A stretch of DNA of 64,000 nt. Source: Streptomyces albus subsp. albus (GTDB lineage Bacteria > Actinomycetota > Actinomycetes > Streptomycetales > Streptomycetaceae). This document shows positions 35,984-45,498 of this stretch, in pieces (position 1 is the first letter of the stretch; every line of letters starts with the position of its first letter). The position numbers and the translations under genes are program-made. The notes beneath the pieces are model-generated. The model searched no databases, was not told the DNA's origin, and saw nothing but the letters and a program-made list of their open reading frames with translations. The stretch lies in the NCBI RefSeq assembly GCF_000725885.1, contig NZ_JODR01000026.1, positions 1 to 64,000 of the forward strand, in the 5' to 3' direction.

Positions 35984-36868
35984 TCAGGCGGAGGAGGCGA
36001 GCAGCGGGCGCAGGTGCTCCCACGCCCAGGAGGCCAGCGTGGTGGGGGTGGTGGTCAGCACGGAGCGGGGGTCCTCGACCGGGTGGCCTTCCCGCATCCA
36101 GACGGACATGCCCACCACGCCCTCGATCTGCTTCTCCCCCAGGCCGGCGGCGCGCAGCCGCTCGCGCACCTCGTCGTCGCCGACGTGTTCGGCCCGCACC
36201 GGGCGGCCCAGCACCTCGGTGAGGATCCGCGCGACCTCGGTGTAGGTCAGATCCGCAGGGCCGTGCACCCCCTGGGTCTGCCGGCCCGTCCAGTCGGTGG
36301 ACAGCAGCCGGGCCGCCACCACGTCGCCGATGTCGCGCGGGTCGACCCAGGGCATCGCGTGGTCGAGCGGCAGGGTGGTGCGCAGCACGCCTTCCGTACG
36401 CAGCGTCTCCACCTCGAAGAGCAGATTGGTGTGGAAGAACCCGCAGCGCAGATGGAGGACGTGCGCCCCGGTGGCGTCCAGCATCTCCTCCGTACGGCCG
36501 AGCCCGTCGATCTCCCCGGCGCCGGACCGCAGCTCCGCGCCGCCGCTGCTGAGGAAGACGGTGCGGGCGATGCCGTTCTCGCGCACGGCGCGGGCCGCGT
36601 GGGCACCCATGCGGGCGTAGCCCTCGACCGGGTCCTCCGCGTCGGTGGGCGGGTTCACCCAGAACAGCGCGTCGGCACCAGCGGTCGCCCGGACCACGGC
36701 GTCGCCGTCGCCCTGGTCGCAGCGCACCACATCGACGCGCTCGCGCACCGCCGCGGGAAGCCTGGCCGGGTCCCGGGCCAGCAGGGTGGGGCGCACCCCC
36801 GCCTGGAGGAGCAGGGGGACGACGCGCGAGCCGACATGACCTGTGGGGGTGGTGATCACCATCTTCAT
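35984..36868 (-). CDS. NmrA-like NAD(P)-binding protein
   Basis: 294 aa atypical short-chain dehydrogenase. The nucleotide motif is ITTPTGHVGSRVV (residues ~4-16), and DALFWVNPPTD, FLSSGGAEL and MPWVDPRDIGDVVAARLL are typical of NmrA-type sugar/quinone-responsive proteins. The SDR catalytic YxxxK is not obvious, so it may be a redox sensor or a non-classical reductase. ATG 36868 was chosen for the Rossmann start; the ribosome site is weak. It is divergent from the acyl-CoA ligase. Confidence 0.85.
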   Translation of the reverse strand: MKMVITTPTGHVGSRVVPLLLQAGVRPTLLARDPARLPAAVRERVDVVRCDQGDGDAVVRATAGADALFWVNPPTDAEDPVEGYARMGAHAARAVRENGIARTVFLSSGGAELRSGAGEIDGLGRTEEMLDATGAHVLHLRCGFFHTNLLFEVETLRTEGVLRTTLPLDHAMPWVDPRDIGDVVAARLLSTDWTGRQTQGVHGPADLTYTEVARILTEVLGRPVRAEHVGDDEVRERLRAAGLGEKQIEGVVGMSVWMREGHPVEDPRSVLTTTPTTLASWAWEHLRPLLASSA

Positions 36869-36951
36869 GGTGCTCAAGCCAAGTGGATTCCGGCGCGGAC
36901 CGCGACCGCTTTGCCGGGCCCGCCCCCACCCGCCCCGGCACCGGCACCGCA

Positions 36952-36971
36952 CTACCCCCGACAAGGGGTAG
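36952..36971. promoter_or_regulatory. Inverted repeat in a divergent promoter
   Basis: CTACCCC-cgacaa-GGGGTAG, followed closely by another GGTAG half site, in the 169-base region between the NmrA-like gene and the acyl-CoA ligase. It is a candidate operator controlling both genes. Confidence 0.4.
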
Positions 36972-37037
36972 CGCACCGCCCCTTACCACCGGTAGATGTG
37001 ACGCACGACATACGACGGACCACCGTGGAGGCCGCCC

Positions 37038-38822
37038 GTGCCCGCATCCGCTCCGCACAGTGCCGCCGACGCCCGTGACCGGGCCCGCACGCCCCGCCCC
37101 GTTCCCCGGCACAGCTACGCCTCGGGCCCCTCGGACACCCCCCTGCTGGGCGACACCATCGGGGAGAACCTGGACCGGGCCGTCGCGGCACACGGTGAGC
37201 GGGACGCCCTCGTCGACGTGAGCAGCGGACGGCGCTGGACCTACCGCCGGTTCGCCGCCGATGTCGAAGCGGTCGCCGCGGGCCTCCACGACCTGGGCGT
37301 CCGCAAGGGGGACCGGGTGGGCGTCTGGGCGCCCAACTGCCCGGAGTGGACGCTGACGCAGTACGCGACGGCCAAGCTGGGCGCGATCCTCGTCACCGTC
37401 AACCCCGCCTACCGCGTGCACGAACTGGAGTACGTACTGCGGCAGGCGGGGGTGCGCACCCTGGTCGCCGCCCGCAACCACAAGAGCTCCGACTACACGG
37501 CGATGATCCGCCAGGTGCGCCCCGCCTGCCCCGAGCTGACCGATGTGGTGCTCATCGGCGGTGAAGAGGCCGCGGACACCGGCGAGGCGGAGGAGGACTG
37601 GGAGGACCTGCTCGCGCGCGGGCGCCGTCGCGACGCCGCGGAGATCCGCCGGCTGCTGGACGGCATCGCCGGCACCCTCTCGGCCGACGACCCCATCAAC
37701 ATCCAGTACACCTCCGGCACCACCGGCTTCCCCAAGGGCGCCACCCTCTCGCACCACAACATCCTCAACAACGGCTTCTTCGTCGGGGAGTTGTGCGGCT
37801 ACACCGAGCAGGACCGCATCTGCCTGCCGGTGCCCTTCTACCACTGCTTCGGCATGGTGATGGGCAACCTGGCGGCCACCAGCCACGGCGCCTGCACGGT
37901 GATCCCCTCCCCCGGCTTCGACCCGCGGGCGGCCCTGCACGCGGTGCAGCAGGAACGCTGCACCTCGCTGTACGGGGTGCCCACCATGTTCATCGCCGAG
38001 CTGGCCGAACCCGACTTCGCCGCCTTCGACCTGGGCAGCCTGCGCACCGGCATCATGGCCGGCTCGCCCTGCCCGGTCGAGGTGATGAAACAGGTCATCG
38101 ACCGGATGGGCATGACCGAGGTGTCCATCTGCTACGGCATGACCGAGACCTCACCCGTCTCCACCCAGACCCGCGCCGACGACTCGCTGGAGCGGCGGGT
38201 GTCCACCGTGGGCCGGGTCGGGCCGCACCTGGAGGTGAAGGTCGTCGACCCGCGGACGGGCCGCTGCCTGCCGCGCGGCGAACCCGGCGAACTGTGCACC
38301 CGCGGCTACTCGGTGATGCTCGGCTACTGGGAACAGCCCGAGGCCACCGCCCGGGTCGTCGACGCCGCGCGCTGGATGCACACGGGCGACCTCGCGGTGA
38401 TGGACGAGGACGGCTACATCAGCGTCACCGGCCGGATCAAGGACATGGTCATCCGCGGCGGGGAGAACATCTACCCGCGGGAGATCGAGGAGTTCCTGTA
38501 CACCCACCCGGACGTCCTCGACGCCCAGATCGTCGGTGTGCCCGACGAACGCTACGGTGAGGAGCTGATGGCCTGGATACGGATGCGGGACGGCGCGGAG
38601 CCGCTGACGGCCGAAAGCGTGCGCGAGTTCTGCACCGGCCGGCTCGCCCATTACAAAATCCCCCGTTACGTCCACGTCGTCGACGCGTTTCCCATGACCG
38701 TGACCGGCAAGATACGCAAGGTCGAGATGCGGCGAAGGTCCCTCGAACTGCTGGGCCTCACGCAGCCCGGCCAGGAGAAGGACCCGCACCCGCCGGCCGG
38801 CCCCGCAGGCCGGACCGACTGA
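37038..38822 (+). CDS. Acyl-CoA synthetase (medium/long-chain AMP-binding ligase)
   Basis: 594 aa adenylate-forming ligase. Motifs are [11 protein letters not shown] (about 227-237), [23 protein letters not shown] and [16 protein letters not shown], with the catalytic Lys in TGKIRK near the C-terminus. It resembles the FadD/AlkK group active on medium to long fatty acids, distinct from the FAA1-type enzyme at 22619. GTG 37038 has GTGGAGG 7 nt upstream. It is followed after 26 bases by a LuxR-type regulator, likely in the same transcript. Confidence 0.93.
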   Translation: MPASAPHSAADARDRARTPRPVPRHSYASGPSDTPLLGDTIGENLDRAVAAHGERDALVDVSSGRRWTYRRFAADVEAVAAGLHDLGVRKGDRVGVWAPNCPEWTLTQYATAKLGAILVTVNPAYRVHELEYVLRQAGVRTLVAARNHKSSDYTAMIRQVRPACPELTDVVLIGGEEAADTGEAEEDWEDLLARGRRRDAAEIRRLLDGIAGTLSADDPINIQYTSGTTGFPKGATLSHHNILNNGFFVGELCGYTEQDRICLPVPFYHCFGMVMGNLAATSHGACTVIPSPGFDPRAALHAVQQERCTSLYGVPTMFIAELAEPDFAAFDLGSLRTGIMAGSPCPVEVMKQVIDRMGMTEVSICYGMTETSPVSTQTRADDSLERRVSTVGRVGPHLEVKVVDPRTGRCLPRGEPGELCTRGYSVMLGYWEQPEATARVVDAARWMHTGDLAVMDEDGYISVTGRIKDMVIRGGENIYPREIEEFLYTHPDVLDAQIVGVPDERYGEELMAWIRMRDGAEPLTAESVREFCTGRLAHYKIPRYVHVVDAFPMTVTGKIRKVEMRRRSLELLGLTQPGQEKDPHPPAGPAGRTD

Positions 38823-38848
38823 CCATTCGTCGCAGGGAGGAGTCGAGG

Positions 38849-39778
38849 TTGCCGACCCCCGACCGTTTCCCGCCCCTCTCCTGGGGCGGTCCCCCGCCGT
38901 CCGGCCGGCATCCGCTGCGCCCGGACGACGGGGACGCCTTCCGCCAGGCACTGCGCATCGCCCGGCAACGCACGGGAGTGCGCTGCGTGTTCGGGGGCGA
39001 GATCGGTGACGGCGCGCTCCGGCTGACCGAGTTCGTCGGGACGCTGACGGACTCGATGCGCGGCCTGCGCGTCGTACCCGGCCGCGGGCTGGGCGGCTAT
39101 GTGATCGCCCGGCAACGCCCCTACGCGGTCAACGACTACGTCCCCGCAACGACGATCACCCACGACTACGACAGCCCGGTCCGCCGGGAGGGCATCCGCG
39201 CCATCGTCGCCGTCCCGGTCACCGTGCAGGGCGGGGTGCGGGGCGTGCTGTACGCCGCATCCCGCGACACCGCGCCGCTGGGCGACCGGACGACCGCCGC
39301 GCTGGTGGACACCGCCCGGCGGCTGGCCGGCGAGATCGCCGTACGAGACGAGGTGGACCGGCGGGTACGGCTGCTGGAGCGGGCCGGTTCCGCCCCGCCA
39401 CCCCCCTCGCCCCGGCTGGACGCGCTGCGCGACCTGCACGCCGAACTGCGCGGCATCGCCCACGAGATCGAGGACACCGAGCTGCGCGACCGGCTCCGCC
39501 AGGCGTGCGACCGCTTCCTGGCGACCGGCGCGGCCGACGGCACCGAGGACGCCGAGGACAGCGACGACCCGGCGGCCGACCGCCCCCGGCTCACACCCCG
39601 CGAACTCGACGTCCTCTCCTACGTGGCCCTGGGCTGCACCAACGCCGAGACGGCCCGGCATCTGAGTCTGGTACCCGAGACGGTCAAGGCGTATCTGCGC
39701 AGCGCCACCCGAAAACTGGGGGTCCACAGCCGTCACCACGCGGTCGCCGCGGCCCGCAGGTGGGGCCTGCTGCCCTGA
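38849..39778 (+). CDS. GAF-LuxR transcriptional regulator
   Basis: 309 aa. A GAF-like sensor domain (residues ~30-165) contains LRVVPGRGLGGYVIARQRPY and IRAIVAVPVTVQGGVRGVLY. A helical linker leads to a C-terminal LuxR helix-turn-helix, with LTPRELDVLSYVALGCTNAE and VPETVKAYLRSATRKLGVHSR. It starts at TTG 38849 with GGGAGG upstream. Streptomyces GAF-LuxR proteins beside acyl-CoA ligases are often involved in aromatic or fatty-acid use; here that is only suggested by position. Confidence 0.88.
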   Translation: MPTPDRFPPLSWGGPPPSGRHPLRPDDGDAFRQALRIARQRTGVRCVFGGEIGDGALRLTEFVGTLTDSMRGLRVVPGRGLGGYVIARQRPYAVNDYVPATTITHDYDSPVRREGIRAIVAVPVTVQGGVRGVLYAASRDTAPLGDRTTAALVDTARRLAGEIAVRDEVDRRVRLLERAGSAPPPPSPRLDALRDLHAELRGIAHEIEDTELRDRLRQACDRFLATGAADGTEDAEDSDDPAADRPRLTPRELDVLSYVALGCTNAETARHLSLVPETVKAYLRSATRKLGVHSRHHAVAAARRWGLLP

Positions 39779-39787
39779 TGTCCCACG

Positions 39788-39811
39788 GGCGGGCCCCCCT
39801 GCGGGCCCGCC
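39788..39811 (+). terminator. 9-bp hairpin after the LuxR gene
   Basis: GGCGGGCCC-CCCTGC-GGGCCCGCC, directly after the regulator stop codon. Confidence 0.65.
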
Positions 39812-39929
39812 GCCGCGGCAGGCGGTGCCACCCCTTCGCGGACACGGCCGTGACACCCGCCCGGAGCGGAGCGGAAATCGATTCCGCCCCGTGCCCGAGG
39901 TACGCACCGGCCGTGCACCCACACGCCTG

Positions 39930-39943
39930 TGAAACCCTTTTCA
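39930..39943. promoter_or_regulatory. LacI-type operator candidate
   Basis: TGAAA-CCCT-TTTCA is a 14-bp even-centred inverted repeat with the arm sequence typical of LacI/CcpA operators, though it lacks the usual central CG. It lies ~100 bases before the LacI-family start and may mediate autoregulation. Confidence 0.45.
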
Positions 39944-40045
39944 GGGCAACTACAGTGCGACGTCCAGGGGGTCGACGCAGGCGGCGCGGCGCCGTCCGCC
40001 GGCAGCACGGCGGGCCCGCACCGCACCGCCGGAAGCGAGGAGACG

Positions 40046-41047
40046 GTGGCAACCATCAGCGATGTGGCGCGCGCCGCGGGGGTCTCCCCCGCGACCGTCT
40101 CCCGCGTCCTCAACGGCGGACGGGTCACCCCGGAACGTGCCCGGCGCGTCAGGGAGGCCGCCGCCGCGCTGGGCTTCTCCCCCAACCGTGTCGCCCGTTC
40201 GCTGCGCACCCGGCGCTCCAGCGCCATCGCCCTGCTCGTCCCCGACATCGCCAACCCCTTCTTCACCGCGCTCGCCCGGGGCGTCGAGGACACGGCGCAG
40301 CGCACCGGCCTGTCCGTGGTGCTGTGCAACACCGACGAGGACGTCGCCAAGGAACGCCGCTACCTCCAGGTGGCCGTCGCCGAGCACATGGCAGGCGTGC
40401 TGGTCGCCGCCGCCTCCCGCACCCGCACCGACCTGACGGAACCGGCCGCGCGCGGCATACCCGTCGTCGCCGTGGACCGGCGCCCGCGCACGGCCGAGGT
40501 GGACGCGGTGACGGTCGACAACCGGCACGGCGCCCAGGAGGCCACCGCCCACCTGGTCGCCCGGGGCTACCGGCGCATAGCCTGCCTCACCGGCCCGGCG
40601 GGCGTCTCCACGGCCGAGGACCGCCTCGCCGGCCACCGTGCCGCGCTGCTGGAGGCCGGTGTTCGCGAGGAACACGTCCGCACCTACACCCGCCGCGCGG
40701 TCCCGCGCGTCGAGGGCGGCTACGCGGCGATGCGGGAACTGCTCGCGCTCGACGAGCCGCCCGACGCGGTGTTCGCCGCCCACAACCTGATGACCGTCGG
40801 CGCACTGCGGGCCCTGCGCGAGGCGGGCGCCGAGCCGCCCGGCTGCGGCGTCCTCTCCTTCGGCGACATCCCCTTCGCCTCGCTGGTCCACCCCTCGTTG
40901 AGCACGGTCCGGCTGCCCGCCTACGAACTGGGCGAGGCCGCCGCGGCCCTGCTCCAGGAGCGCATCGCCGGGTCGGACATGCCGCTGCGGACCCTGGTGC
41001 TGCGCACCACCCTCGAACCGCGCGACAGCACGGCCGGTCCCGGCTGA
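40046..41047 (+). CDS. LacI-family transcriptional repressor
   Basis: 333 aa. The N-terminal DNA-binding domain is complete (ISDVARAAGVSPATVSRVL, then the hinge helix region SPNRVARSLRT). The periplasmic-binding-like ligand domain includes ALLVPDIANPFFTALARGVE, GIPVVAVDR and FGDIPFASLVHPSLSTVRLP. Members usually answer to sugars or ribose-like ligands, but no sugar operon is adjacent. GTG 40046 is placed by GAGG upstream and by the family N-terminus. Confidence 0.92.
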   Translation: MATISDVARAAGVSPATVSRVLNGGRVTPERARRVREAAAALGFSPNRVARSLRTRRSSAIALLVPDIANPFFTALARGVEDTAQRTGLSVVLCNTDEDVAKERRYLQVAVAEHMAGVLVAAASRTRTDLTEPAARGIPVVAVDRRPRTAEVDAVTVDNRHGAQEATAHLVARGYRRIACLTGPAGVSTAEDRLAGHRAALLEAGVREEHVRTYTRRAVPRVEGGYAAMRELLALDEPPDAVFAAHNLMTVGALRALREAGAEPPGCGVLSFGDIPFASLVHPSLSTVRLPAYELGEAAAALLQERIAGSDMPLRTLVLRTTLEPRDSTAGPG

Positions 41048-41166
41048 CCCCGATCGGCGGATCGACGGACGGCCGGGTCGGTCGTTAAGCCCCACATGAT
41101 CACTGCACGACGACACCCCGAGCAGGAACCGGCGGCACGGCGGCCCTTCGGGCAGGTGAACGCACG

Positions 41167-41742
41167 ATGAGCAAGCGGCAGAAGGGACGCAGGCACCGCA
41201 AGGTCAACCGCACGCCCCGCCCGGTCGGCCCCGCCAACCGGGCGACGGCCACCCGGGCGACAGCGGGCCGGCCCACCACCGGCACCGGCCCTGCGCCGAC
41301 ACCCGCCACCGACCACTCCGCCGACCGCCCCGCCACCCCGGCCCCCCGCAGCGCCCCCGCCCCCGCCGCGGACCCGCAGCCGGCGCCCGAGCCGGCCCCG
41401 GCGCAGGACAACACAGCAGCGCGGGAGCCGGACCGGGCACCGGACGGCGAACCGCAGCCCGGGCCCTGGGACGAGGCGATCAGTGCTCTCTTCCGCACGC
41501 CGGCGCGGGACGGCGGTCTCGGGCAGAGCGCGGCCCGCACCTGGGAACAGGTCCGCCGCAGCGGCGCGGCGGGCACCACGGTCGAGGAACTGGCGGCCGG
41601 CGTCGGATACCAGTCCCGCACCATCCTGCGCCACCTCCAAGGTCTGGCCGAGCACGGGATCGTGGAGCAGCACGCCCCCGACCGCTGGCGGCCCGTCCGC
41701 CCGGAAGGCGCCGCCGCACCCCGCGTGCCGCAGCACGCGTGA
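41167..41742 (+). CDS. Protein with disordered N-terminus and C-terminal winged helix
   Basis: 191 aa. Residues 1-100 are basic then Pro/Ala-rich and probably unstructured. Residues ~115-175 form a helix-turn-helix of MarR/winged type: TTVEELAAGVGYQSRTILRH, then LAEHGIVEQHAPDRWRPV. A DNA-binding role is inferred. It is probably monocistronic, as a strong hairpin follows. Confidence 0.7.
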   Translation: MSKRQKGRRHRKVNRTPRPVGPANRATATRATAGRPTTGTGPAPTPATDHSADRPATPAPRSAPAPAADPQPAPEPAPAQDNTAAREPDRAPDGEPQPGPWDEAISALFRTPARDGGLGQSAARTWEQVRRSGAAGTTVEELAAGVGYQSRTILRHLQGLAEHGIVEQHAPDRWRPVRPEGAAAPRVPQHA

Positions 41743-41750
41743 CCCGCATC

Positions 41751-41784
41751 GGGACGGCCCCGGCCACCGTGCCGGGGCCGTCCC
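41751..41784 (+). terminator. Perfect 14-bp terminator hairpin
   Basis: GGGACGGCCCCGGC-CACCGT-GCCGGGGCCGTCCC, nine bases after the stop of the winged-helix gene. Confidence 0.85.
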
Positions 41785-43320
41785 GCCGCCCGCCTCGTCG
41801 GGTGCCCGGCCGTGCACCCGCCGTCCGTGCGCACAGGGACCGTCCTCTCGGACACGGTGGGAGGGGTCCCAAGGCACCCCGGGCCCTCGGCCGCGCGGAC
41901 GCCGTACCGGCGGGGAAGACCCCACCGGGCCGGCAGCCGGAGGTGCGCCCGGGGGCAGCGGCATCGTTCCTGCCCGGCGCCTCTCACCGGTATCTGACGA
42001 CCCGTCGGGCCCGGGGCCGCGGCGGGCCGCCGAACGGCGGACGGCGGGACCGGCAGCGGCGTGGCGGCGCGGGAGCGGGCGGCCACGCCTCTGTAATGGT
42101 GCGGGCCCGAGCCCGGTGCTCCACCGCAGGGGAAGTGACCGATGCACGAGACGTCCATCGCGATGGCAGAGGTCTGCCAGGCCGAGGAGCCAACGCGTGA
42201 GCGCGACGCGGACGGCACCGGGCCTGTGATGCCGCGGGCGGGCGGGAGCGCCGGTTCCGTCCGGGACATGCCGCTCTTCCCCTTTCCGCCCGCCCGTGCG
42301 GACACCGCGGGTGCCGGTCCGGCCGCCGGGGAGGCTCCGGGGCACGCCTTGAGCGCGTCCTGCGGCGGTGCGCGGGTGACGGGGACGTCCCCGGCCGGCC
42401 GGCCCGGAGCGCGGCGGCTGCCGTACCGGGCCGACGCGCGGACGGGGGCGGGCATGTGGATCACGCGTCCCGGCCACCGCCCTGCGACCGGACGGGCCCC
42501 GGGGGTTCGCGAGGACCCGCGCTCAAGTGCGCGCCCGGGGTGGCGCGTTGTCACTGCTGTTCCCCGGCGGTGTGTTGCCGGCGACGTTCCCGGGCGGCCC
42601 GTGCCGGTCGGGCGCACCGGCCGCCCCCGGCAGTCGCTTCCGGAGCCGGTCCCTCGCGGCACGGCGGAGCCCGCTCCCCCGTTCTCCGGCACCGCTGCGC
42701 ACGCGGCGAAGGCGGCGGAGGCCGTGCCGGCGGCGGTCCTGTGGCGCCGGGCCGCGGCGCCCGCGTCCGGTCCGGTCACCCGGGGCGGGAGGCGGCGGCC
42801 GGCCCGATCCGGCGCCTACGTCGGACATCTTCCTCCCGTCCGCGTACGGTCCGGCCGGGCGGTACGGTCCGGCCGGCCACCACACCCGTACCGGTGACGG
42901 CGTGGCCGCCGGTATCCGGGGCCGCCGGGAAGGCGTGGCCGCCTCCGGGGAGTGCGCGGGGGACGGTACGCCGCCGGCGGCCGTCGCCGGACCCGTCCGA
43001 CACGGGCCACCGCCGCGGTGCGCCCCGGACTTGCGCCTCCTCGGCCCGCGGCCGACCCCCCCGTCCGCGGCGCACCCGCCGTTCGGGGCCGGCCGTCGAG
43101 CGGCGCCACGCGGCCCGCCCCGGTCCGGGCCGTCCCCGCCGGACATGCCCTGCGGTACCCGGACGGGCCGCGTGCCCGCCCGCCCAGGCGGCCGGCCACG
43201 GCCGCCGCCCGCGCCCCACTTGGCGCACCGCGCACCGGGGAACCACCGCTGCGCGCACACCTGCCCCGCAGCTGCTGATGCCGAGCCCTGCGAGACACGA
43301 AGAACACTCACCAGGAGGTC
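41785..43320. other. Accessory scar without intact genes
   Basis: About 1.5 kb between the 41742 gene and hypX. It contains the hypA remnant (42142-42495) and otherwise long but featureless open frames with no ribosome sites and no family resemblance. Other hyp or hydrogenase genes may once have stood in 42500-43320, but I could not recognise hypB, hypC, hypD, hypE or hypF fragments in any frame. Confidence 0.5.
42142..42495 (+). pseudogene. hypA: Decayed hypA (NiFe-hydrogenase nickel chaperone)
   Basis: ATG 42142 retains a GGGGA ribosome site and reads MHETSIAMAEVCQAEE, the diagnostic HypA start including the nickel-binding His2. The following residues PRAGGSAGSVRDMPLFPF and ARADT line up without gaps with the normal RLRVGELAGxVPDALLFSF and AxADT segments, but many Leu/Val/Glu positions are now Pro, Gly or Ala. 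The two CxxC zinc pairs are ruined: SASCGG keeps one Cys and RLPYRAD stands where CPYCGAD is expected. The stop at about residue 118 is gone and the frame runs on to 42897. It is probably non-functional. The neighbouring hypX supports the assignment. Confidence 0.72.
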
Positions 43321-43323
43321 GTG

Positions 43324-45009
43324 GTGCGGATCCTGCTCATCGCGAGCGCCTTCAACAGTCTGACCCAGCGGGTGCAGGCCGAACTGCGGGACGCCCGCCA
43401 CGTCGTGGCCACCGAGGTGGTGCGCGACGGCGACGAGGTACGGCACGTGGTGGACCGGTACGAGCCCGAACTGGTGGTCGCGCCGATGCTGCGCACCGTC
43501 GTGCCCGAGGACGTGTGGTCCCGCTACACCTGCCTCGTCGTACGGCCGGGCCCGCCCGGTGACCGCGGCCCCTCCTCGCTCGACCACGCCGTACGGGAGG
43601 GCCGCACCCGCTGGGGCGTGACCGTACTGCAGGCCGGCGCCGAACCGGACGCGGGCGACATCTGGGCCTCGGCCGACTGCGAACTGCCCGGCGGCGTCGC
43701 GAAGAGCGACCTGTACCGGGGGGAGATCGCCGACGCGGCGCTCGAAGCCGTCAGGAGCGCCGTCGCCCGGTTCGCCACCGGCGGCTACCGGCCACGCTCC
43801 CAGCAGGACCTCGCCCCGGTGGTGCGGCCGGCGGTCCGGCAGAGCGACCGCCGCATCGACTGGCGGTCCGACGACACCCTGACCGTGCTGCGCACCCTGC
43901 GGGCCGCCGAGTCACAGCCCGGGGTGCTCGACGAACTGCTGGGTGAACAGTGGTACCTGCACGGCGGCCACCCGGAGGACCAGTTGCACGGCACCCCCGG
44001 CGAGATCCTGGCCACCCGCACCGGTGCCGTCTGCCGGGCCACCGTGGACGGCGCTGTGTGGATCCCCCGGCTGCGCCCCCGGCCCGGGCCCGACGGGCGG
44101 GCCACCTTCAAGCTGCCCGCCACCCTCGCCCTCGGGAACCGCCTGCCCGACGTCCCCGAACGGCCCGCGCCGCTCGAACTCGCCCCGGAACGCCTCACCT
44201 ACGCGGAGATCAGTTACCGCGAGCGGAACGGGGTGGGACACGTGCGCTTCTCCTTCCCGGGCGGGGCGATGAGCACCGTCCAGTGCCGGCGGCTGCTGGC
44301 CGCCTACCGGTACGCCTGCACCCGGCCGACCCGCGTGGTGGTGCTGGGCGGCGCGCGGGACTTCTTCTCCAACGGCATCCACCTGGGCGTCATGGAGGCC
44401 GCCGCCCGGCCGGCGGCCGAGGGCTGGGCCAATGTGCAGGCCCTCGACGACGTGGTGGAGGCGGTGCTGACCACCACCGACCGGCTGGTGGTGGCCGCGC
44501 TGGGCGGCAACGCGGCGGCGGGCGGCGTGATGCTGGCCGCCGCCGCCGACGAGGTGTGGTGCAGGGCCGGTACCGTCCTCAACCCGCACTACCGGCTGAT
44601 GGGCCTGCCCGGCTCTGAGTTTTGGACCTACACCCTGCCGCGCCGGGTCGGGCCGGAGATCACCGAGGCGCTGATGCGGGACGCCGAGCCGATGAGCGCC
44701 GCGACCGCACGCCGGATCGGCCTGGTCGACCGGGTGCTGCCGGTGCCGCCGCACCGGTTCGGCGAACAGGTGGCGGAGCTCGCCGCGGCGCTGGCCGAGG
44801 ACCCGGACACCCATCAGCGGCTGGCCGCGAAGAAGGCCAACCGGGCCCGCGACGAGGCGACCGAACCCCTGGCCTCCTACCGGGACCAGGAACTGGCCGC
44901 CATGCACCGGGTCCTCTTCGATCCCGGGGCCCCTCATCACGCGCTGCGGGCCGCGTTCCTCCGCAAGGAGCCGCCGCCCCAGGGCACTCCTCCCATCCTG
45001 CGCGGCTGA
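43324..45009 (+). CDS. hypX: Hydrogenase maturation protein HypX (HoxX)
   Basis: 561 aa two-domain protein. Residues ~1-250 form a formyltransferase-like domain (RILLIASAFNSLTQRVQAEL, WGVTVLQAGAEPDAGDIWA). Residues ~290-530 are an enoyl-CoA hydratase/isomerase-like domain (VLGGARDFFSNGIHLGVME, LGGNAAAGGVMLAAAADEVW). HypX makes carbon monoxide from formyl-tetrahydrofolate for the iron site of oxygen-tolerant NiFe hydrogenases. The second GTG (43324) lies 5 nt after AGGAGG and fits the family start; GTG 43321 is too close. It appears intact although hypA beside it is ruined and no hydrogenase subunits are in the window. Confidence 0.92.
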   Translation: MRILLIASAFNSLTQRVQAELRDARHVVATEVVRDGDEVRHVVDRYEPELVVAPMLRTVVPEDVWSRYTCLVVRPGPPGDRGPSSLDHAVREGRTRWGVTVLQAGAEPDAGDIWASADCELPGGVAKSDLYRGEIADAALEAVRSAVARFATGGYRPRSQQDLAPVVRPAVRQSDRRIDWRSDDTLTVLRTLRAAESQPGVLDELLGEQWYLHGGHPEDQLHGTPGEILATRTGAVCRATVDGAVWIPRLRPRPGPDGRATFKLPATLALGNRLPDVPERPAPLELAPERLTYAEISYRERNGVGHVRFSFPGGAMSTVQCRRLLAAYRYACTRPTRVVVLGGARDFFSNGIHLGVMEAAARPAAEGWANVQALDDVVEAVLTTTDRLVVAALGGNAAAGGVMLAAAADEVWCRAGTVLNPHYRLMGLPGSEFWTYTLPRRVGPEITEALMRDAEPMSAATARRIGLVDRVLPVPPHRFGEQVAELAAALAEDPDTHQRLAAKKANRARDEATEPLASYRDQELAAMHRVLFDPGAPHHALRAAFLRKEPPPQGTPPILRG

Positions 45010-45017
45010 ACCCGGCG

Positions 45018-45050
45018 GGGGTCCTCCCCCGGCCCCGGGGGGAGGACCCC
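45018..45050. terminator. 13-bp bidirectional terminator
   Basis: GGGGTCCTCCCCC / GGGGGAGGACCCC with a 7-nt loop, in the gap between the convergent hypX and MerR genes. Confidence 0.85.
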
Positions 45051-45054
45051 GCGT

Positions 45055-45459
45055 TCAGGAACGGGGGGCGGGGCCGAACACGGCGGCGAAGCGGTCCTCG
45101 GCCTGCGCGGCAAGCCGGTCGCGACGACGTCTGAGGAGGGCGATGTCCTCGTCGAGCGCGGAGAGCCTGCGGTGCACCACCCTGCGGGCCGGGCAGGGGT
45201 CCGTGTTCCCACCGGGGGCCGCCGCACCGGGGACCGCCGCCGGCCCGGTCCGCAGGCGGGCGAGGATCTCGTGGGCGTCCTCCACCGTCAGCCCCGCCTC
45301 CAGCAGCCCCCGCACCACACGCAGCCGCCGCAGTTCCGCCTCGTCGTACTCGCGGTGTCCCACCGCGTTGCGCCTGACCCGGAGCAGCCCGCGCTGCTCG
45401 TAGTAGCGCAGTGCTCTCGGTGTCACCCCGACGAGGGCCGCCGCGTCCCCGATCCGCAT
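45055..45459 (-). CDS. MerR-family regulator
   Basis: 134 aa. The N-terminal winged helix (MRIGDAAALVGVTPRALRYY, RNAVGHREYDEAELRRL) is followed by a coiled-coil dimerisation helix. The effector region is short, with a single Cys (TDPCPAR), so classical paired-Cys metal sensing is unlikely. It lies 39 bases downstream of the oxidoreductase on the same strand, probably as the second gene of an autoregulated operon whose operator is at 46595-46618. Confidence 0.9.
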   Translation of the reverse strand: MRIGDAAALVGVTPRALRYYEQRGLLRVRRNAVGHREYDEAELRRLRVVRGLLEAGLTVEDAHEILARLRTGPAAVPGAAAPGGNTDPCPARRVVHRRLSALDEDIALLRRRRDRLAAQAEDRFAAVFGPAPRS

Positions 45460-45498
45460 TCTTCCCGCCCTCCCGCGGCCGGCGGCCCACGGCCCCGG

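Noticed and set aside
42142..42897. A 251-aa hypothetical protein
   Set aside because: Only the first ~118 codons resemble a known family (HypA) and they lack essential residues; the remainder is run-on.
42500..43320. Remnants of hypB, hypC, hypD, hypE or hypF
   Set aside because: I looked in all frames for P-loop, CxxC and HypC start motifs and found nothing convincing.
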